DNA of 55,969 bases from CAZCPB01 sp044223975 (GTDB lineage: Bacteria > Planctomycetota > Phycisphaerae > Phycisphaerales > UBA1924). Of the stretch, positions 16,878 to 27,132 are shown one piece after another (positions within the stretch are counted from its first letter, which is position 1; each line of letters starts with the position of its first letter). The stretch is taken from contig JBGALI010000025.1 of assembly GCA_044223975.1 (NCBI GenBank), positions 1 through 55,969 of the forward strand. The letters run 5' to 3'. The notes under the pieces were generated by a model, which saw nothing but the letters and a program-made list of their open reading frames with translations, did not search any database and was not told where the DNA came from. Both the position numbers and the translations under genes were made by a program.

Positions 16878-16906
16878 GGCATACCACGAGTCTCAGCCAC
16901 GCGCAA
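16878..16906 (-). promoter_or_regulatory. Probable parA promoter
   Basis: On the minus strand TTGCGC (16906-16901), 17 nt, TATGCC (16883-16878), about 68 nt before the parA start. Confidence 0.4.
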
Positions 16907-16987
16907 GAGCCATCCGCACGAACGCGAACACGATTCGCCCGTTGTCGGGACGACACGTTTCGGTGTAGGGTGAGGCTAGAAAAGTGA

Positions 16988-17065
16988 GACGCCCGGTGGA
17001 GATCGGGCGTCCAAGAAACGAGAACCATTTGAATAGGGATGGTGCCGGTCGGAGCGACCGGCACC
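16988..17065. repeat. Two perfect inverted repeats between parA and rep: candidate centromere/origin
   Basis: GACGCCCG (16988-16995) with CGGGCGTC (17004-17011), and GGTGCCGGTCG (17041-17051) with CGACCGGCACC (17055-17065) around a GAG centre. A further GACCGGCAC copy at 17077 repeats half of the second palindrome. They lie in the 455-nt divergent gap between parA and the replication-like gene, where plasmid centromeres and origins usually sit. The rest of the gap shows no gene. Confidence 0.5.
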
Positions 17066-17265
17066 GGTGAAAGACTGACCGGCACGAGGGTCTGGCCTGA
17101 GCCGTCGACCGATCCGGAACCCACCGGACGGAGACGGTTTCACCGCTCCTTCGTTCGTAGCGCACTCCGCGGGCTTCTGTCAATGCCCGCGTTGCGCCCC
17201 ATGCCGAATATTCCTTCGCGATCCTTCCGGCGGACTTCCCGCGAGCCGGACATCGGAGGAGGACC

Positions 17266-18765
17266 ATGCTCAGACCACAATCACCCACCATCCAGGGCAG
17301 GACCACCGCGGCAAAACCCGACGGCGGATTCGTGTTCATTCCCGCAGCGGCGCTTGTTGCCCTCTGGGAGGGATACAGACGCGACGAACTGGAGCTGTAC
17401 GACGTCCGCGTAGCCCTCGCCCTCTTCGAGGCCGTTGCGACCCGTCAGGGCGCCGCAATCCGTGCTCCGGTAGAGGGCCTGATGCCCACCATCGAGCACC
17501 TCACAGAATCGGTCGGCCCCAGCCGCGTTCGTGCAGCTCTCAAAAGGCTCGCCAAGGCGTGCATGCCCGTCGTCCTGCTGGCAGCCCGGCGTCCCGATGT
17601 TCGGAGTTTCGTGGACCTTCTCTCGGCAACGGCCACCGCGGAAGTCACCAACCATCGCCGCCGCGTACCAGTGCCGCGTCGGATGCTGAGGTTCCTGGCA
17701 CGGTGTGCACGCCCCGCGATCACGGCCGTCGTCTTCGGCCACCTCCTGCGCGGGCTGTACTACCGGAACGGCCAGTGCGTCGCCGGCGGCACGTGCAAGG
17801 CGTCATGGATCTCGACCGTGTTCGGCCTGGACCTCCGGACGGTGAAGTCCGCTCGCAAAGTCTTGGTCTCGCTGGGATGGCTCATGCCTCTCCCCACGCC
17901 CCAGCACCTACTCAACCGATTCGGCCCACGGTTCCTGATCGACATGCGATGGCGTGCCCCGGCAAGGCGCCAAACGCCACCCCGGGACGCCCAATCCACA
18001 CCCCAATCGCCACCCCCAGAGAAGAACGGGAATCTCTCCTTACGGAGAACTGGAAACCAGGAACGCACCGAATCTGGCATTTGTTTGCATCGGCCGATCA
18101 TGAACCAGGTCGTTGAGGAGGACCTATCGCAGAACGACCGCCTCCAATCGCTCTACGAGGAAGCGGCGCGCACGTCCCTGTTCATGCCCTCGCAGGCCAA
18201 GCGTCTGGCGTTCTTTGCCGCCGCAGAACATGCCCAAGCCGTTGCCACCCAGAACGCTCCGGGCCTCTTTGTGACCATCGTCCGACACGGTCTGTGGACG
18301 CACATCAACCTCGAAGACGAAGACCGGGCCCGGCGACGGCTTCAGGCCCTCGACTTTGGCGAGCCCCCGGCCCCGGCCGAAACCGCGGCCGACCCCGGCC
18401 CGACCGCAGGCTACCCGGCCGCCGAAGGCCAAATCCGCGATGGACTTGATTCTTCTGGAACGTGTGTTAGCATGTATGCGTACGGTCCTTCACCTGGAGC
18501 CTTCCATGGCCAAGCGTCCCCAACCTGTTGTCTCAATCGGCGACCGCCTTCGTCTTCAGCGTGTCGAAAAACTCAACAAGGGTCTCCGCGAGATGGCCCG
18601 CTTCCTCGACATCGCGCCGGCACACCTGACCGACATCGAGAACGGCCGTCGGAACCCATCCGAGGACCTGCTGGTCCGCATCGCGGCGGCGTACCAGATG
18701 CCCGTGCCCGACCTGCGGTCGGCGTTCTCCAAGCCCGAGTCGATCGTGGAGGAGATTGCGAGTGA
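17266..18765 (+). CDS. Putative replication initiator (winged-helix type)
   Basis: A 499-residue frame starts with a strong GGAGGAGG site. Residues about 60-235 look like two winged-helix modules (PTIEHLTESVGPSRVRAALK; CKASWISTVFGLDLRTVKSA then RKVLVSLGWL), as in plasmid initiators and replication-linked HTH proteins; a Pro/Gln-rich linker follows, then a helical region to about residue 390. Position divergent from parA and beside palindromes supports a replication role. The last 87 codons overlap the XRE gene at 18506 and read as low-complexity Arg/Pro/Gly sequence, so the natural protein may end earlier through a lost stop or a frameshift. I cannot name the family with certainty. Confidence 0.55.
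   Translation: MLRPQSPTIQGRTTAAKPDGGFVFIPAAALVALWEGYRRDELELYDVRVALALFEAVATRQGAAIRAPVEGLMPTIEHLTESVGPSRVRAALKRLAKACMPVVLLAARRPDVRSFVDLLSATATAEVTNHRRRVPVPRRMLRFLARCARPAITAVVFGHLLRGLYYRNGQCVAGGTCKASWISTVFGLDLRTVKSARKVLVSLGWLMPLPTPQHLLNRFGPRFLIDMRWRAPARRQTPPRDAQSTPQSPPPEKNGNLSLRRTGNQERTESGICLHRPIMNQVVEEDLSQNDRLQSLYEEAARTSLFMPSQAKRLAFFAAAEHAQAVATQNAPGLFVTIVRHGLWTHINLEDEDRARRRLQALDFGEPPAPAETAADPGPTAGYPAAEGQIRDGLDSSGTCVSMYAYGPSPGAFHGQASPTCCLNRRPPSSSACRKTQQGSPRDGPLPRHRAGTPDRHRERPSEPIRGPAGPHRGGVPDARARPAVGVLQARVDRGGDCE
18446..18473 (+). promoter_or_regulatory. Promoter of the XRE-ImmA pair
   Basis: TTGATT (18446-18451), 16 nt, TAGCAT (18468-18473), about 33 nt before the XRE start and inside the 3' part of the upstream frame. 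Confidence 0.4.
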
Positions 18766-18895
18766 TTCCCCGACGGAGGCCGAGAAGGTTCCCATGCTGC
18801 TCCGCTCCACCCGCGGCATGACCCCCGCTCAGTACGACGAGTTGATCAGGCAGGCCAAGAAGATCACCGGGAAGAAGGGCAGTGCTGAGAAGTGA
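18506..18895 (+). CDS. XRE-family transcriptional regulator
   Basis: The product has 129 residues. A helix-turn-helix of the Cro/CI type occupies about residues 10-65 (GDRLRLQRVEKLNKGLREMA, then HLTDIENGRRNPSEDLLVRIAAAY). The start at 18506 follows GGAG; the frame is open upstream but not coding there. The TGA stop overlaps the GTG start of the metalloprotease gene (GTGA), so the pair is translationally coupled. In the ImmR/ImmA arrangement known from ICEBs1, the repressor holds the element silent until it is cleaved by its partner protease; the same logic is likely here. Confidence 0.85.
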   Translation: MAKRPQPVVSIGDRLRLQRVEKLNKGLREMARFLDIAPAHLTDIENGRRNPSEDLLVRIAAAYQMPVPDLRSAFSKPESIVEEIASDSPTEAEKVPMLLRSTRGMTPAQYDELIRQAKKITGKKGSAEK

Positions 18896-19584
18896 CCGCA
18901 CCAGGCCTCCAACTCTGGCCCGCAATGCGCCGCGTCGAACGCGCGGCGTGGAATGCGATCGTCCGTTGCACGCGGGCGAAGAAGCTGACCATGCTCCCCC
19001 TTCCGGTCCCGGTGGAGGCATGGATCGAGGGTCCTCTCAAGATCAAGTTCGGCGTCGTCGACCTTTCGGCACTCGGTCCAAGTGTCTTGGGGGTGTCTAG
19101 GCCGAAGCTGCGGGAAATCCTGGTCAGCCAGGCCATTGCGGATCAGGAGGCTCGGTTCCGGTTTACCGCTGCTCACGAGCTGGGGCACGTGCTGCTGCAC
19201 AGCAAGCTGCGCGACGAGTTCCGGGAATCGGCCGACCGTGATTATGTCGAGCGACGCATCGAACGCGAGGCCGACCGCTTCGCGGCAGCGTTCTTGATGC
19301 CACTGCCAACCCTCTGTACCGAGATCACCCGAGTTTGTCAGGCCAACGGAGCCGAGCCCGATTCTGTGCTGGCCGGAACCAGCGAAGGAGACCCAGCCTC
19401 GCGTCGGGTCTTCGGTAACATCGTCTTGCCGCACGTGACTCGCCGATTTGGTGTCTCTCTCTCGGCCGCTGTCCATCGGTTTTGCGACGTCACCTTCGCC
19501 ACCGGGCAACCCGCCCTGCCCCGCGAGGTGTGCCGTTCGTTCCTCTCTGATCATCAGGTTCGGGAGGCGGTTCGCCGTGACTGA
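18892..19584 (+). CDS. ImmA/IrrE-family zinc metallopeptidase
   Basis: These peptidases cleave a cognate repressor to switch on mobile-element or stress genes. The 230-residue product has the zinc motif HELGH within FTAAHELGHVLLH at about residues 104-108 and a downstream EREADRFAAAFLMP segment supplying the third ligand, the standard family layout. GTG at 18892 overlaps the regulator stop; an ATG eleven codons in is an alternative. Coupling with the XRE gene strongly suggests the regulator is its substrate. Confidence 0.88.
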   Translation: MTAPGLQLWPAMRRVERAAWNAIVRCTRAKKLTMLPLPVPVEAWIEGPLKIKFGVVDLSALGPSVLGVSRPKLREILVSQAIADQEARFRFTAAHELGHVLLHSKLRDEFRESADRDYVERRIEREADRFAAAFLMPLPTLCTEITRVCQANGAEPDSVLAGTSEGDPASRRVFGNIVLPHVTRRFGVSLSAAVHRFCDVTFATGQPALPREVCRSFLSDHQVREAVRRD

Positions 19585-19641
19585 CAGTGTTTCTACGCGC
19601 CCAATGTTCGCTTGTTCGCGTACATGCAATGGACTTGGCCC

Positions 19642-19866
19642 ATGAACCAACCGCACCCTAACACCCCGCCCCATCCACTGCCGGCACCACCGGGCAACGG
19701 ATGTGATCCTGGGCTCGCTTCCCGTCCAGCCACCGGCGATCAACCGCGCTGGGAGACCGCCGGCGGTGGGTTCACCTTCTGCACCCGCTGCGGCGATGCA
19801 ACCTCCCAAGACATCCCGTTCTGTCGCCGTTGTGGCGCCCGCCGTTGCGCCTCCTGCGGCGAGTAA
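19642..19866 (+). CDS. Small double zinc-ribbon protein
   Basis: The 74-residue frame has a Pro-rich N-terminal half and a C-terminal cluster of Cys pairs: CTRCGD, CRRCGARRC and CASC, typical of a zinc ribbon. The ribosome-binding site before the ATG at 19642 is weak. It sits between the protease gene and the next gene with short gaps, so it may be part of the same transcript. Function unknown; protein or nucleic-acid binding is plausible. Confidence 0.5.
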   Translation: MNQPHPNTPPHPLPAPPGNGCDPGLASRPATGDQPRWETAGGGFTFCTRCGDATSQDIPFCRRCGARRCASCGE

Positions 19867-19900
19867 CCACCGCACCCACCCAGGCCGAAAGGACAGCACA

Positions 19901-20461
19901 ATGCCGCATCCTGCTCGAATCAAAAACCGGCCCCTCGGCGCCGCCGCCGCGAAATCCTTGGTTACGGCCGCTCGACGGGGTCCGACTCTGTTTGCACGGA
20001 GCACCAGCGGCGAAATCGCCTGGTCTCTGGGCGCAATGGACCGCTCCATGCTGTACGCCCTTGCCCTCGAAACCGGCGTATCCGCCGACGAGGCCCGTCA
20101 GTTGACCCCGAACAACTTCGACCTCGAAGCCGACATTCCAACCCTCATCCTCCCACCGACCGCTGCCTCGCGTCGTCGCCACCTTCTCTTCCCTCTCACC
20201 GGCGTGATGGCATCGATGATGGGCGAGTTCATGCTCGACCGCGAAGTTGCCAGTCCCATCTTCAACCTGCCCGACACAGGCACGATGGACCGGATCGTTG
20301 AGTTCGACGCTCACGCGGCGGGAATCTCCGTGGGTACCTCCATCACGTTCGCATCGCTCGCCAGCGTGTTCGTCGCCTCCCTGCACGCCGACTCGAACGG
20401 GTCCGGGTTCCGCCCGTGGAATGGGGCCGCCGTGCAAGTGCTCCGCTCCACCGACCTCTGA
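19901..20461 (+). CDS. Degenerate tyrosine-recombinase-like protein
   Basis: The product has 186 residues from ATG 19901 (GAAAGGA upstream). The segment MDRSMLYALALETGVSADEA, then RQLTPNNFDLEADIPTLILP, resembles the start of the catalytic domain of planctomycete tyrosine recombinases, where the usual sequence is TGLRANELRSLT..SFDLD. The catalytic Arg position is Ser here, the Lys region (usually SKRRRED) reads SRRRHLLFPL, and no HxxR or nucleophilic Tyr block follows. It is therefore either a decayed recombinase or a domesticated domain that still binds DNA. The homology is recognised by eye and needs profile confirmation. Confidence 0.5.
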   Translation: MPHPARIKNRPLGAAAAKSLVTAARRGPTLFARSTSGEIAWSLGAMDRSMLYALALETGVSADEARQLTPNNFDLEADIPTLILPPTAASRRRHLLFPLTGVMASMMGEFMLDREVASPIFNLPDTGTMDRIVEFDAHAAGISVGTSITFASLASVFVASLHADSNGSGFRPWNGAAVQVLRSTDL

Positions 20462-20716
20462 GTCTTTCTCCTCCCGCTTCGTTTGCCTGCCCGGTCCCCG
20501 ACCTCGGGAGTTCCCACGTGCGTCGCCCCGCCCCCGACAACCCGACCCGAACGGCGGCCCGCGTGACAGGAGCGGTCTCCGAGCATACCTTGATCGTCAA
20601 CGAAGACGCCGCCCGGCGGTGGCTGGTTCGCGTTGTTTCGGCAAGGGCGGTTCAACTCTACCGGGAAGCGCGTGACCGGCGGGGAAACGAGCCGAAGCAC
20701 ACCGACGAGGGTCATC
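20462..20716. other. Gap before the serine recombinase
   Basis: 255 nt with no supported gene; it should hold the recombinase promoter. The frames present have no start with a ribosome-binding site. Confidence 0.35.
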
Positions 20717-22366
<1,650 letters not shown>

Positions 22367-22377
22367 ATCTGGATGAG

Positions 22378-22406
22378 TTGTAGGCGCGCACGGCACATCG
22401 AATCAA
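22378..22406 (-). promoter_or_regulatory. Promoter of tRNA-fMet
   Basis: On the minus strand TTGATT (22406-22401), 17 nt, CTACAA (22383-22378), with the predicted transcript start a few nucleotides before the tRNA. Confidence 0.5.
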
Positions 22407-22589
22407 GGAATCCCCGGCCGGGGCACTCGCAGAACCCCTATTCCGTGCGGAATGGCATAGGACGTCGTCGTGTGCACCTGCGGAATCCCCGGTGCGAGGT
22501 CCGGCCCGGGTGAACGGCCACGCTCATTCTGCGTTTGGCGTTGGCCCGGTGCCGTTCTGTCAATGCCGCGAACCCTACCATCGCCGCGA

Positions 22590-23921
22590 ATGACCGACCG
22601 AATCAACGTTCTCCTCATCGGCGGCGGCGGGCGTGAGCACGCGCTGGCCCTGAAACTCTCTCAATCGCGGCGCCTCGGCGACCTGTGGATCACGCATCCC
22701 GACAACCCGGGCCTGGCGTCGCTGGGCAAGCCAGTCGATGTGCCGGTGAGCATCCGCGAGTCGTACCGCCTCGTGCAGTTCTGCGACAAGAAGAAGATCG
22801 GGCTCGTGGTGATCGGGCCCGAAGACCCGCTCGTCGAGGGCTTCGCCGACAAGCTCGCGGCACCCGGGCGCCTGGTGTTCGGCCCGAGCAAGGAAGCCGC
22901 GCAGCTCGAGGGCAACAAGGCGTGGTCGAAGGACATCATGCGCGCGGGAGCTATCCCCACCGGGGAATCGCACGCGTTCAGCGATGCCGAGAACGCCAAG
23001 ACGTACATCCGCTCCCGCCGCCATGTGCCGGTAGTCAAGGCCGCGGGACTGGCCAAGGGCAAGGGCGTATTCGTCCCGGATTCCATCGAAGAGGCGGTCC
23101 GAGCTATCGACCGGATCATGGTGGAGCGGGCCTTTGGTGATGCCGGGCGCACCGTGGTGGTGGAGGAACGCCTCACCGGGCCCGAGGTGTCAGTCTTGGC
23201 GATCGTTGACGGGCGGAACATCCTCATCCTGCCGCCGTGCCAGGATCACAAGCGGCTCGGCGACGGGGACACCGGCCCCAACACCGGCGGGATGGGCGCG
23301 TTCTGCCCTTCGGGCACCGTCACCGAGGAGCTCATGCTCAAGATCGAGCGCGAGATCTTTGTTCCGACGGTGGACACGCTGCGCCGAGACGGGATCGAAT
23401 TCCGCGGCGTGCTTTACGCGGGGATCATGCTCACGCACTCGGGCCCCAAGGTGCTCGAGTTCAACGTGCGCTTCGGCGATCCTGAGTGTCAGCCCCTGAT
23501 GGCACGCCTCAAGAGCGACCTGCTCGAACTGCTGCTGGCGGCATGCGAAGGTAAGCTCGACGAGGTCGAGGTCGAGTGGGACGATCGTGCCGCGTGCTGC
23601 GTGGTGATCGCCAGCCAGGGGTACCCCGACAAGCCCAAGCTGGACGTTCCCATCACCGGCATCGACGAGGCGAACGACATCCCGGGAGTCACGGTGTACC
23701 ACGCGGGCACCAGGCGAACCCCCAAAGGCGAGATCGTCACGGCGGGAGGGCGGGTGCTGGGCGTCACGGCTCTCGGCAACGACCTCGAACAGGCGCGGCA
23801 GTCCGCCTACGCGGCGGTCGAAAAGATCCATTTCGATCGGATGCAGTTCCGCCGCGACATCGGGGCGCCGCGACGCGAAGCCGTTACCGCGGCGCGGGGC
23901 CGGCCCGGCGAAGCGCCCTGA
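22590..23921 (+). CDS. purD: Phosphoribosylamine-glycine ligase
   Basis: PurD joins glycine to phosphoribosylamine with ATP to give GAR, the second step of de novo purine synthesis. The 443-residue product starts with the conserved NVLLIGGGGREHAL motif and has the ATP-grasp fold, with KAAGLAKGKGV, the QDHKRLGDGDTGPNTGGMGA signature in the middle and LEFNVRFGDPECQ at about residues 290-303. The start at 22590 places the family motif at the N-terminus; the upstream open frame is non-coding. Length is typical (about 430). It is the first chromosomal gene right of the tRNA and stands alone. Confidence 0.96.
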   Translation: MTDRINVLLIGGGGREHALALKLSQSRRLGDLWITHPDNPGLASLGKPVDVPVSIRESYRLVQFCDKKKIGLVVIGPEDPLVEGFADKLAAPGRLVFGPSKEAAQLEGNKAWSKDIMRAGAIPTGESHAFSDAENAKTYIRSRRHVPVVKAAGLAKGKGVFVPDSIEEAVRAIDRIMVERAFGDAGRTVVVEERLTGPEVSVLAIVDGRNILILPPCQDHKRLGDGDTGPNTGGMGAFCPSGTVTEELMLKIEREIFVPTVDTLRRDGIEFRGVLYAGIMLTHSGPKVLEFNVRFGDPECQPLMARLKSDLLELLLAACEGKLDEVEVEWDDRAACCVVIASQGYPDKPKLDVPITGIDEANDIPGVTVYHAGTRRTPKGEIVTAGGRVLGVTALGNDLEQARQSAYAAVEKIHFDRMQFRRDIGAPRREAVTAARGRPGEAP

Positions 23922-23966
23922 TCGCATCGAACACCGTCGAATCTTCAACCATCACGAGCGCGACCC

Positions 23967-25388
23967 TTACGGCCTGGCCTTCGCCCCGGCTTCGAGCCAC
24001 TCGGTGATCGCCGTCACTCCCTGCCCCGAATAGGTTCGCCACGCACCGCCAGAGCCGACGGTCAGGCTGTGCTTTGCACTCTGACTGGTTGGCACCAGCA
24101 GCGTGCACTCTTCCACTTTCGCCCGGTCGGGCGAGATGATGTCGACCCGCGCCGCCACGCGCAGGCCCTCCGGCTCATCCAGTCGGACCGCACCGGCCCG
24201 CTCCTGCGTGACCAGTTTCAGCACCGCGTCAAGCACCGCCGACGTGCGGGTGCTCGCGGGATCCTCGCCGGCTTTCCAGCCGCCCGGCGTTCGCGTCGCG
24301 GTCCACGTGGTGTCCTGATTCTCTGTTCGTATCGAAAAAGCCAGAGCTCCTACACCCGCAAGCGGAGTGCGAAGCGCGACCCGTGAGACAAAAGCGGCGG
24401 GGTCTGCGGGGATGGCGTTCACCGCTTCGCGGTCGACGGTGACCAGCGCGGGTCCCCAGATCACAGCAGAGGTTCGCGTGCTGGGGACCTCGATCATCGC
24501 TTCGAGCCGGGCAAAGAGCGATGACCCTCCAACATCCGCGGCCCCGCCGATTGTCACGCTCTGCACGACCGTCCATCGGTCCGCATCCCCCGCTCCTCCG
24601 CGGTGGGTCGATTCCACGACAATCTTCGACGCGGGCCCGGCCAGAGCCTGATCGCACTCGGGCGTGGCCCGCGCGAGGAAGCTCCGCACCGCGCTCGATG
24701 CCAGGGCGTTGAGCACCGTCGTGACCGTCGGTTCGTCCGCCGGCGCGACCAGCGGGGCCTGCATGCCCCAGGACTTGCCGACTCGAGCGAGCACGATCTC
24801 GCGGCTGCCCGAGCCGATCGTCAGGCGCGAGGCGTCCGACACTTCAGTCCCAAAGATCGACGGCTCCCGCCACGCCTCAATGCCCTCGCTCTGAAACACC
24901 TGGAGCAACGCGGACTCCGCCAGCGCGGCAGCCGGAGGCGAAGAGCCTTCAAGCGTTACCCGCGTCCGCCCGGCCACGGCGCCCTCACCCAGCAGGAGCA
25001 CGCGTTGAGCTGCGCCGCTGGTGCTGATGGTTACCCGCGTCGCCTTCGGGTCACTAGGCCCGGACCCGGCCGCGGGATCGGACATCAGCTCCGCAAGGAG
25101 CCGCAACGCCGCCCGAACGCGCGAGGCCGAGGCGGGCCAGGTACGCGCAACCCCCCCGGCATCCACCCAGTGCATGACCCACACCCCCGCGGCACGGTCG
25201 TGGAGTTCGATGCTCGTCGAAGGACCGGCGCCCCGCCCGATCTCAAGGCGATTAACGCCACTGATGTCGAAGCCCGCCAGGAGCGGTCCCGTCGTGCCCG
25301 ACGGCGTCTTCGGTCGCAGGGCGAAGATCGCGGCTCCCCCCAAGAGCGCGGCGAGCAGCAGGGCAATGATGATGGTGGTCCGGGACAT
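23967..25388 (-). CDS. DUF4340 membrane-anchored protein
   Basis: The 473-residue product has one N-terminal transmembrane segment (about residues 5-24, TIIIALLLAALLGGAAIFAL) and a long extracytoplasmic part. The short beta-strand repeats (GVNRLEIGRG, ASRLTIGSGSREIVLARVGK, RVTLEG) fit DUF4340, a family found next to ABC-type gliding or export genes in several phyla. Here no ABC transporter gene adjoins it. Function unknown; a periplasmic structural or adaptor role is inference. Confidence 0.75.
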   Translation of the reverse strand: MSRTTIIIALLLAALLGGAAIFALRPKTPSGTTGPLLAGFDISGVNRLEIGRGAGPSTSIELHDRAAGVWVMHWVDAGGVARTWPASASRVRAALRLLAELMSDPAAGSGPSDPKATRVTISTSGAAQRVLLLGEGAVAGRTRVTLEGSSPPAAALAESALLQVFQSEGIEAWREPSIFGTEVSDASRLTIGSGSREIVLARVGKSWGMQAPLVAPADEPTVTTVLNALASSAVRSFLARATPECDQALAGPASKIVVESTHRGGAGDADRWTVVQSVTIGGAADVGGSSLFARLEAMIEVPSTRTSAVIWGPALVTVDREAVNAIPADPAAFVSRVALRTPLAGVGALAFSIRTENQDTTWTATRTPGGWKAGEDPASTRTSAVLDAVLKLVTQERAGAVRLDEPEGLRVAARVDIISPDRAKVEECTLLVPTSQSAKHSLTVGSGGAWRTYSGQGVTAITEWLEAGAKARP

Positions 25389-25459
25389 CGGACGGAGTGT
25401 AGAGCCGCCGCCCGGCGAGATTCATTGGCTAAGGGCCGATCGACCGACGAACTTCCAGC

Positions 25460-26167
25460 ATGCCGCTCCCGCTCATAGGCATTACGGCCGACCTTGAAAC
25501 GCTGGCGTCCGGCCGCTTGGCCGCGATGTGCGCGGTGGCCTACATCGACGCGGTGCACTCCGCGGGCGGCGTGCCGCTCGTGCTGCCTCCCGTGCCGGAC
25601 CTTGCCGCGGAGCATGCCCGCTTGTGCGACGCCTTCGTGTTCACCGGCGGCAACGATCCCGCAATGGAGGCGTTCGGAAAGCCGACGCACCCTGCCGCGA
25701 CGCTGGTGCACCCCAGGCGCCAGCAGTATGAAACGCTGCTCCTGACGGCGCTCCGCGACCAGGAGCCCGGGCGCCCCGTCCTTGGTATCTGTCTTGGCAT
25801 GCAGATGATGGCGCTCCACGCCGGCGGAAACATGAACCAGCACCTGCCCGACACGCTCGCCTCGCACGCAATGCACAAGAACGCGCAGCACACCGTCAAC
25901 GCTTCGCACGCCGCTGCCGCGCGCTGGCTGCCCGCGATCGCCGACGGCGAGCCCGCCAGGTCACCCGTTCAGAGCAACCACCACCAGGCGGTCAGCGACG
26001 CGGGTTCGCTCCTGGTGATCGCCCGAAGCGAGGACGGCGTGATCGAAGCGGTGGGGGACCCGGGCCGGCCGTTCTACCTCGGAGTTCAATGGCACCCCGA
26101 GCGGACCGGTGCGCCGGGGCTGGGCAGTCGCCTCTTTGAAACGTTGGTCAAAGCGGTGGTAGGCTGA
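25460..26167 (+). CDS. Class I glutamine amidotransferase, peptidase C26 (PuuD-like)
   Basis: The family hydrolyses gamma-glutamyl bonds, for example gamma-glutamyl-GABA. The 235-residue product begins PLPLIGITADLET, has the nucleophile elbow VLGICLGMQMM (Cys at about residue 113), the NQHLPDT motif that follows it in this family, SNHHQAV, and the catalytic His-Glu pair in QWHPER near the C-terminus. Length is normal (about 230-260). Substrate cannot be fixed from sequence. Confidence 0.88.
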   Translation: MPLPLIGITADLETLASGRLAAMCAVAYIDAVHSAGGVPLVLPPVPDLAAEHARLCDAFVFTGGNDPAMEAFGKPTHPAATLVHPRRQQYETLLLTALRDQEPGRPVLGICLGMQMMALHAGGNMNQHLPDTLASHAMHKNAQHTVNASHAAAARWLPAIADGEPARSPVQSNHHQAVSDAGSLLVIARSEDGVIEAVGDPGRPFYLGVQWHPERTGAPGLGSRLFETLVKAVVG

Positions 26168-26205
26168 TCCATACGAGTTCGGGGTCGAAATCGCCCCGAC
26201 CACCG

Positions 26206-27117
26206 TCACACGAGCCCGCTCGAATCCCTTACCCCAAGATTCGCATAAATTTCCCGCGTCGCCGTCGAGCGGTTCAGCGTGTAGAAGTGGATCCCGTCGA
26301 CCTCGTGATCCAGCAGGTCGCGGCTCTGCTCGGTCGCCCAGTGGATCCCGACGCGCTTCACGCCATCGTCGTTCCCTGCCGCGCGATTGACGGCGCGCAC
26401 GAGCGGGGCCGGGTATCGGGCGCCCAGCGCCAGCTCCGCCATGCGCTTCATCCCTGATGCCGAGGTGATGGGCATGATGCCCGCCAGGATCGGGACTTTG
26501 ATCCCCGCCAGGCCGCAGCGGTCGCGGAAGTCGTAGAAGTCGCGGTTCTCGAAGAAGAGCTGGGTCACGATGAAGTCCGCGCCCTCATCGACCTTGGCCT
26601 TGAGGCGGTCCATCTCCAGCAGCCGGTTGGGTGTGTCGGGGTGACCCTCCGGGAAGCCCGCGACGCCGATGGCAAAGCCCCGCTTGTCGGCGTGGACGCC
26701 GGATTCGTTGAACTTCTTGACGAACCGCACCAGTTCCGCGGCCCGCTTGAAGTCCTTGTGGGGGTCGCCGCCGGTCCAGCCCTGCGGAACATCGCCGCGG
26801 AGGGTCAGGATTTTGTTGATCTTTGCCGCGGCGTACCTCTCGAGGATCTGCGCAATCTCGGTCTCGCTGTGGCAGACGCACGTCAGGTGCGGCATGGGGT
26901 CCAGGGCGGTGTCGTTCTGGAGACGGACCACCAGGTCCTGCGTCACCTGGCGCGTGGTGCCGCCGGCGCCGTAGGTCACCGACACGAACGTGGGCTTGAG
27001 CTTCTCGAACTCGCGGATGTGCTCGAACAGTTCCGCCGAGGCGGGTTCCGACCGCGGCGGAAAGAACTCGAACGAGAACGTCGTTCGGTGCGCGCTGAAG
27101 AGGTCGAGCAGGTGCAT
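26206..27117 (-). CDS. metF: 5,10-methylenetetrahydrofolate reductase
   Basis: MetF reduces methylene-THF to methyl-THF with FAD and NADH, supplying the methyl group for methionine. The 303-residue TIM barrel starts with FSFEFFPPRS, followed by FVSVTYGAGG, PHLTCVCH, ILTLRGDVP and DFIVTQLFFEN, all family signatures. It lies 15 nt downstream of the phosphorylase gene on the same strand, with ahcY and an ArsR-methyltransferase gene further upstream, so a methyl-cycle transcript is likely. Confidence 0.95.
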   Translation of the reverse strand: MHLLDLFSAHRTTFSFEFFPPRSEPASAELFEHIREFEKLKPTFVSVTYGAGGTTRQVTQDLVVRLQNDTALDPMPHLTCVCHSETEIAQILERYAAAKINKILTLRGDVPQGWTGGDPHKDFKRAAELVRFVKKFNESGVHADKRGFAIGVAGFPEGHPDTPNRLLEMDRLKAKVDEGADFIVTQLFFENRDFYDFRDRCGLAGIKVPILAGIMPITSASGMKRMAELALGARYPAPLVRAVNRAAGNDDGVKRVGIHWATEQSRDLLDHEVDGIHFYTLNRSTATREIYANLGVRDSSGLV

Positions 27118-27132
27118 GGTCGGTGTCCGACT

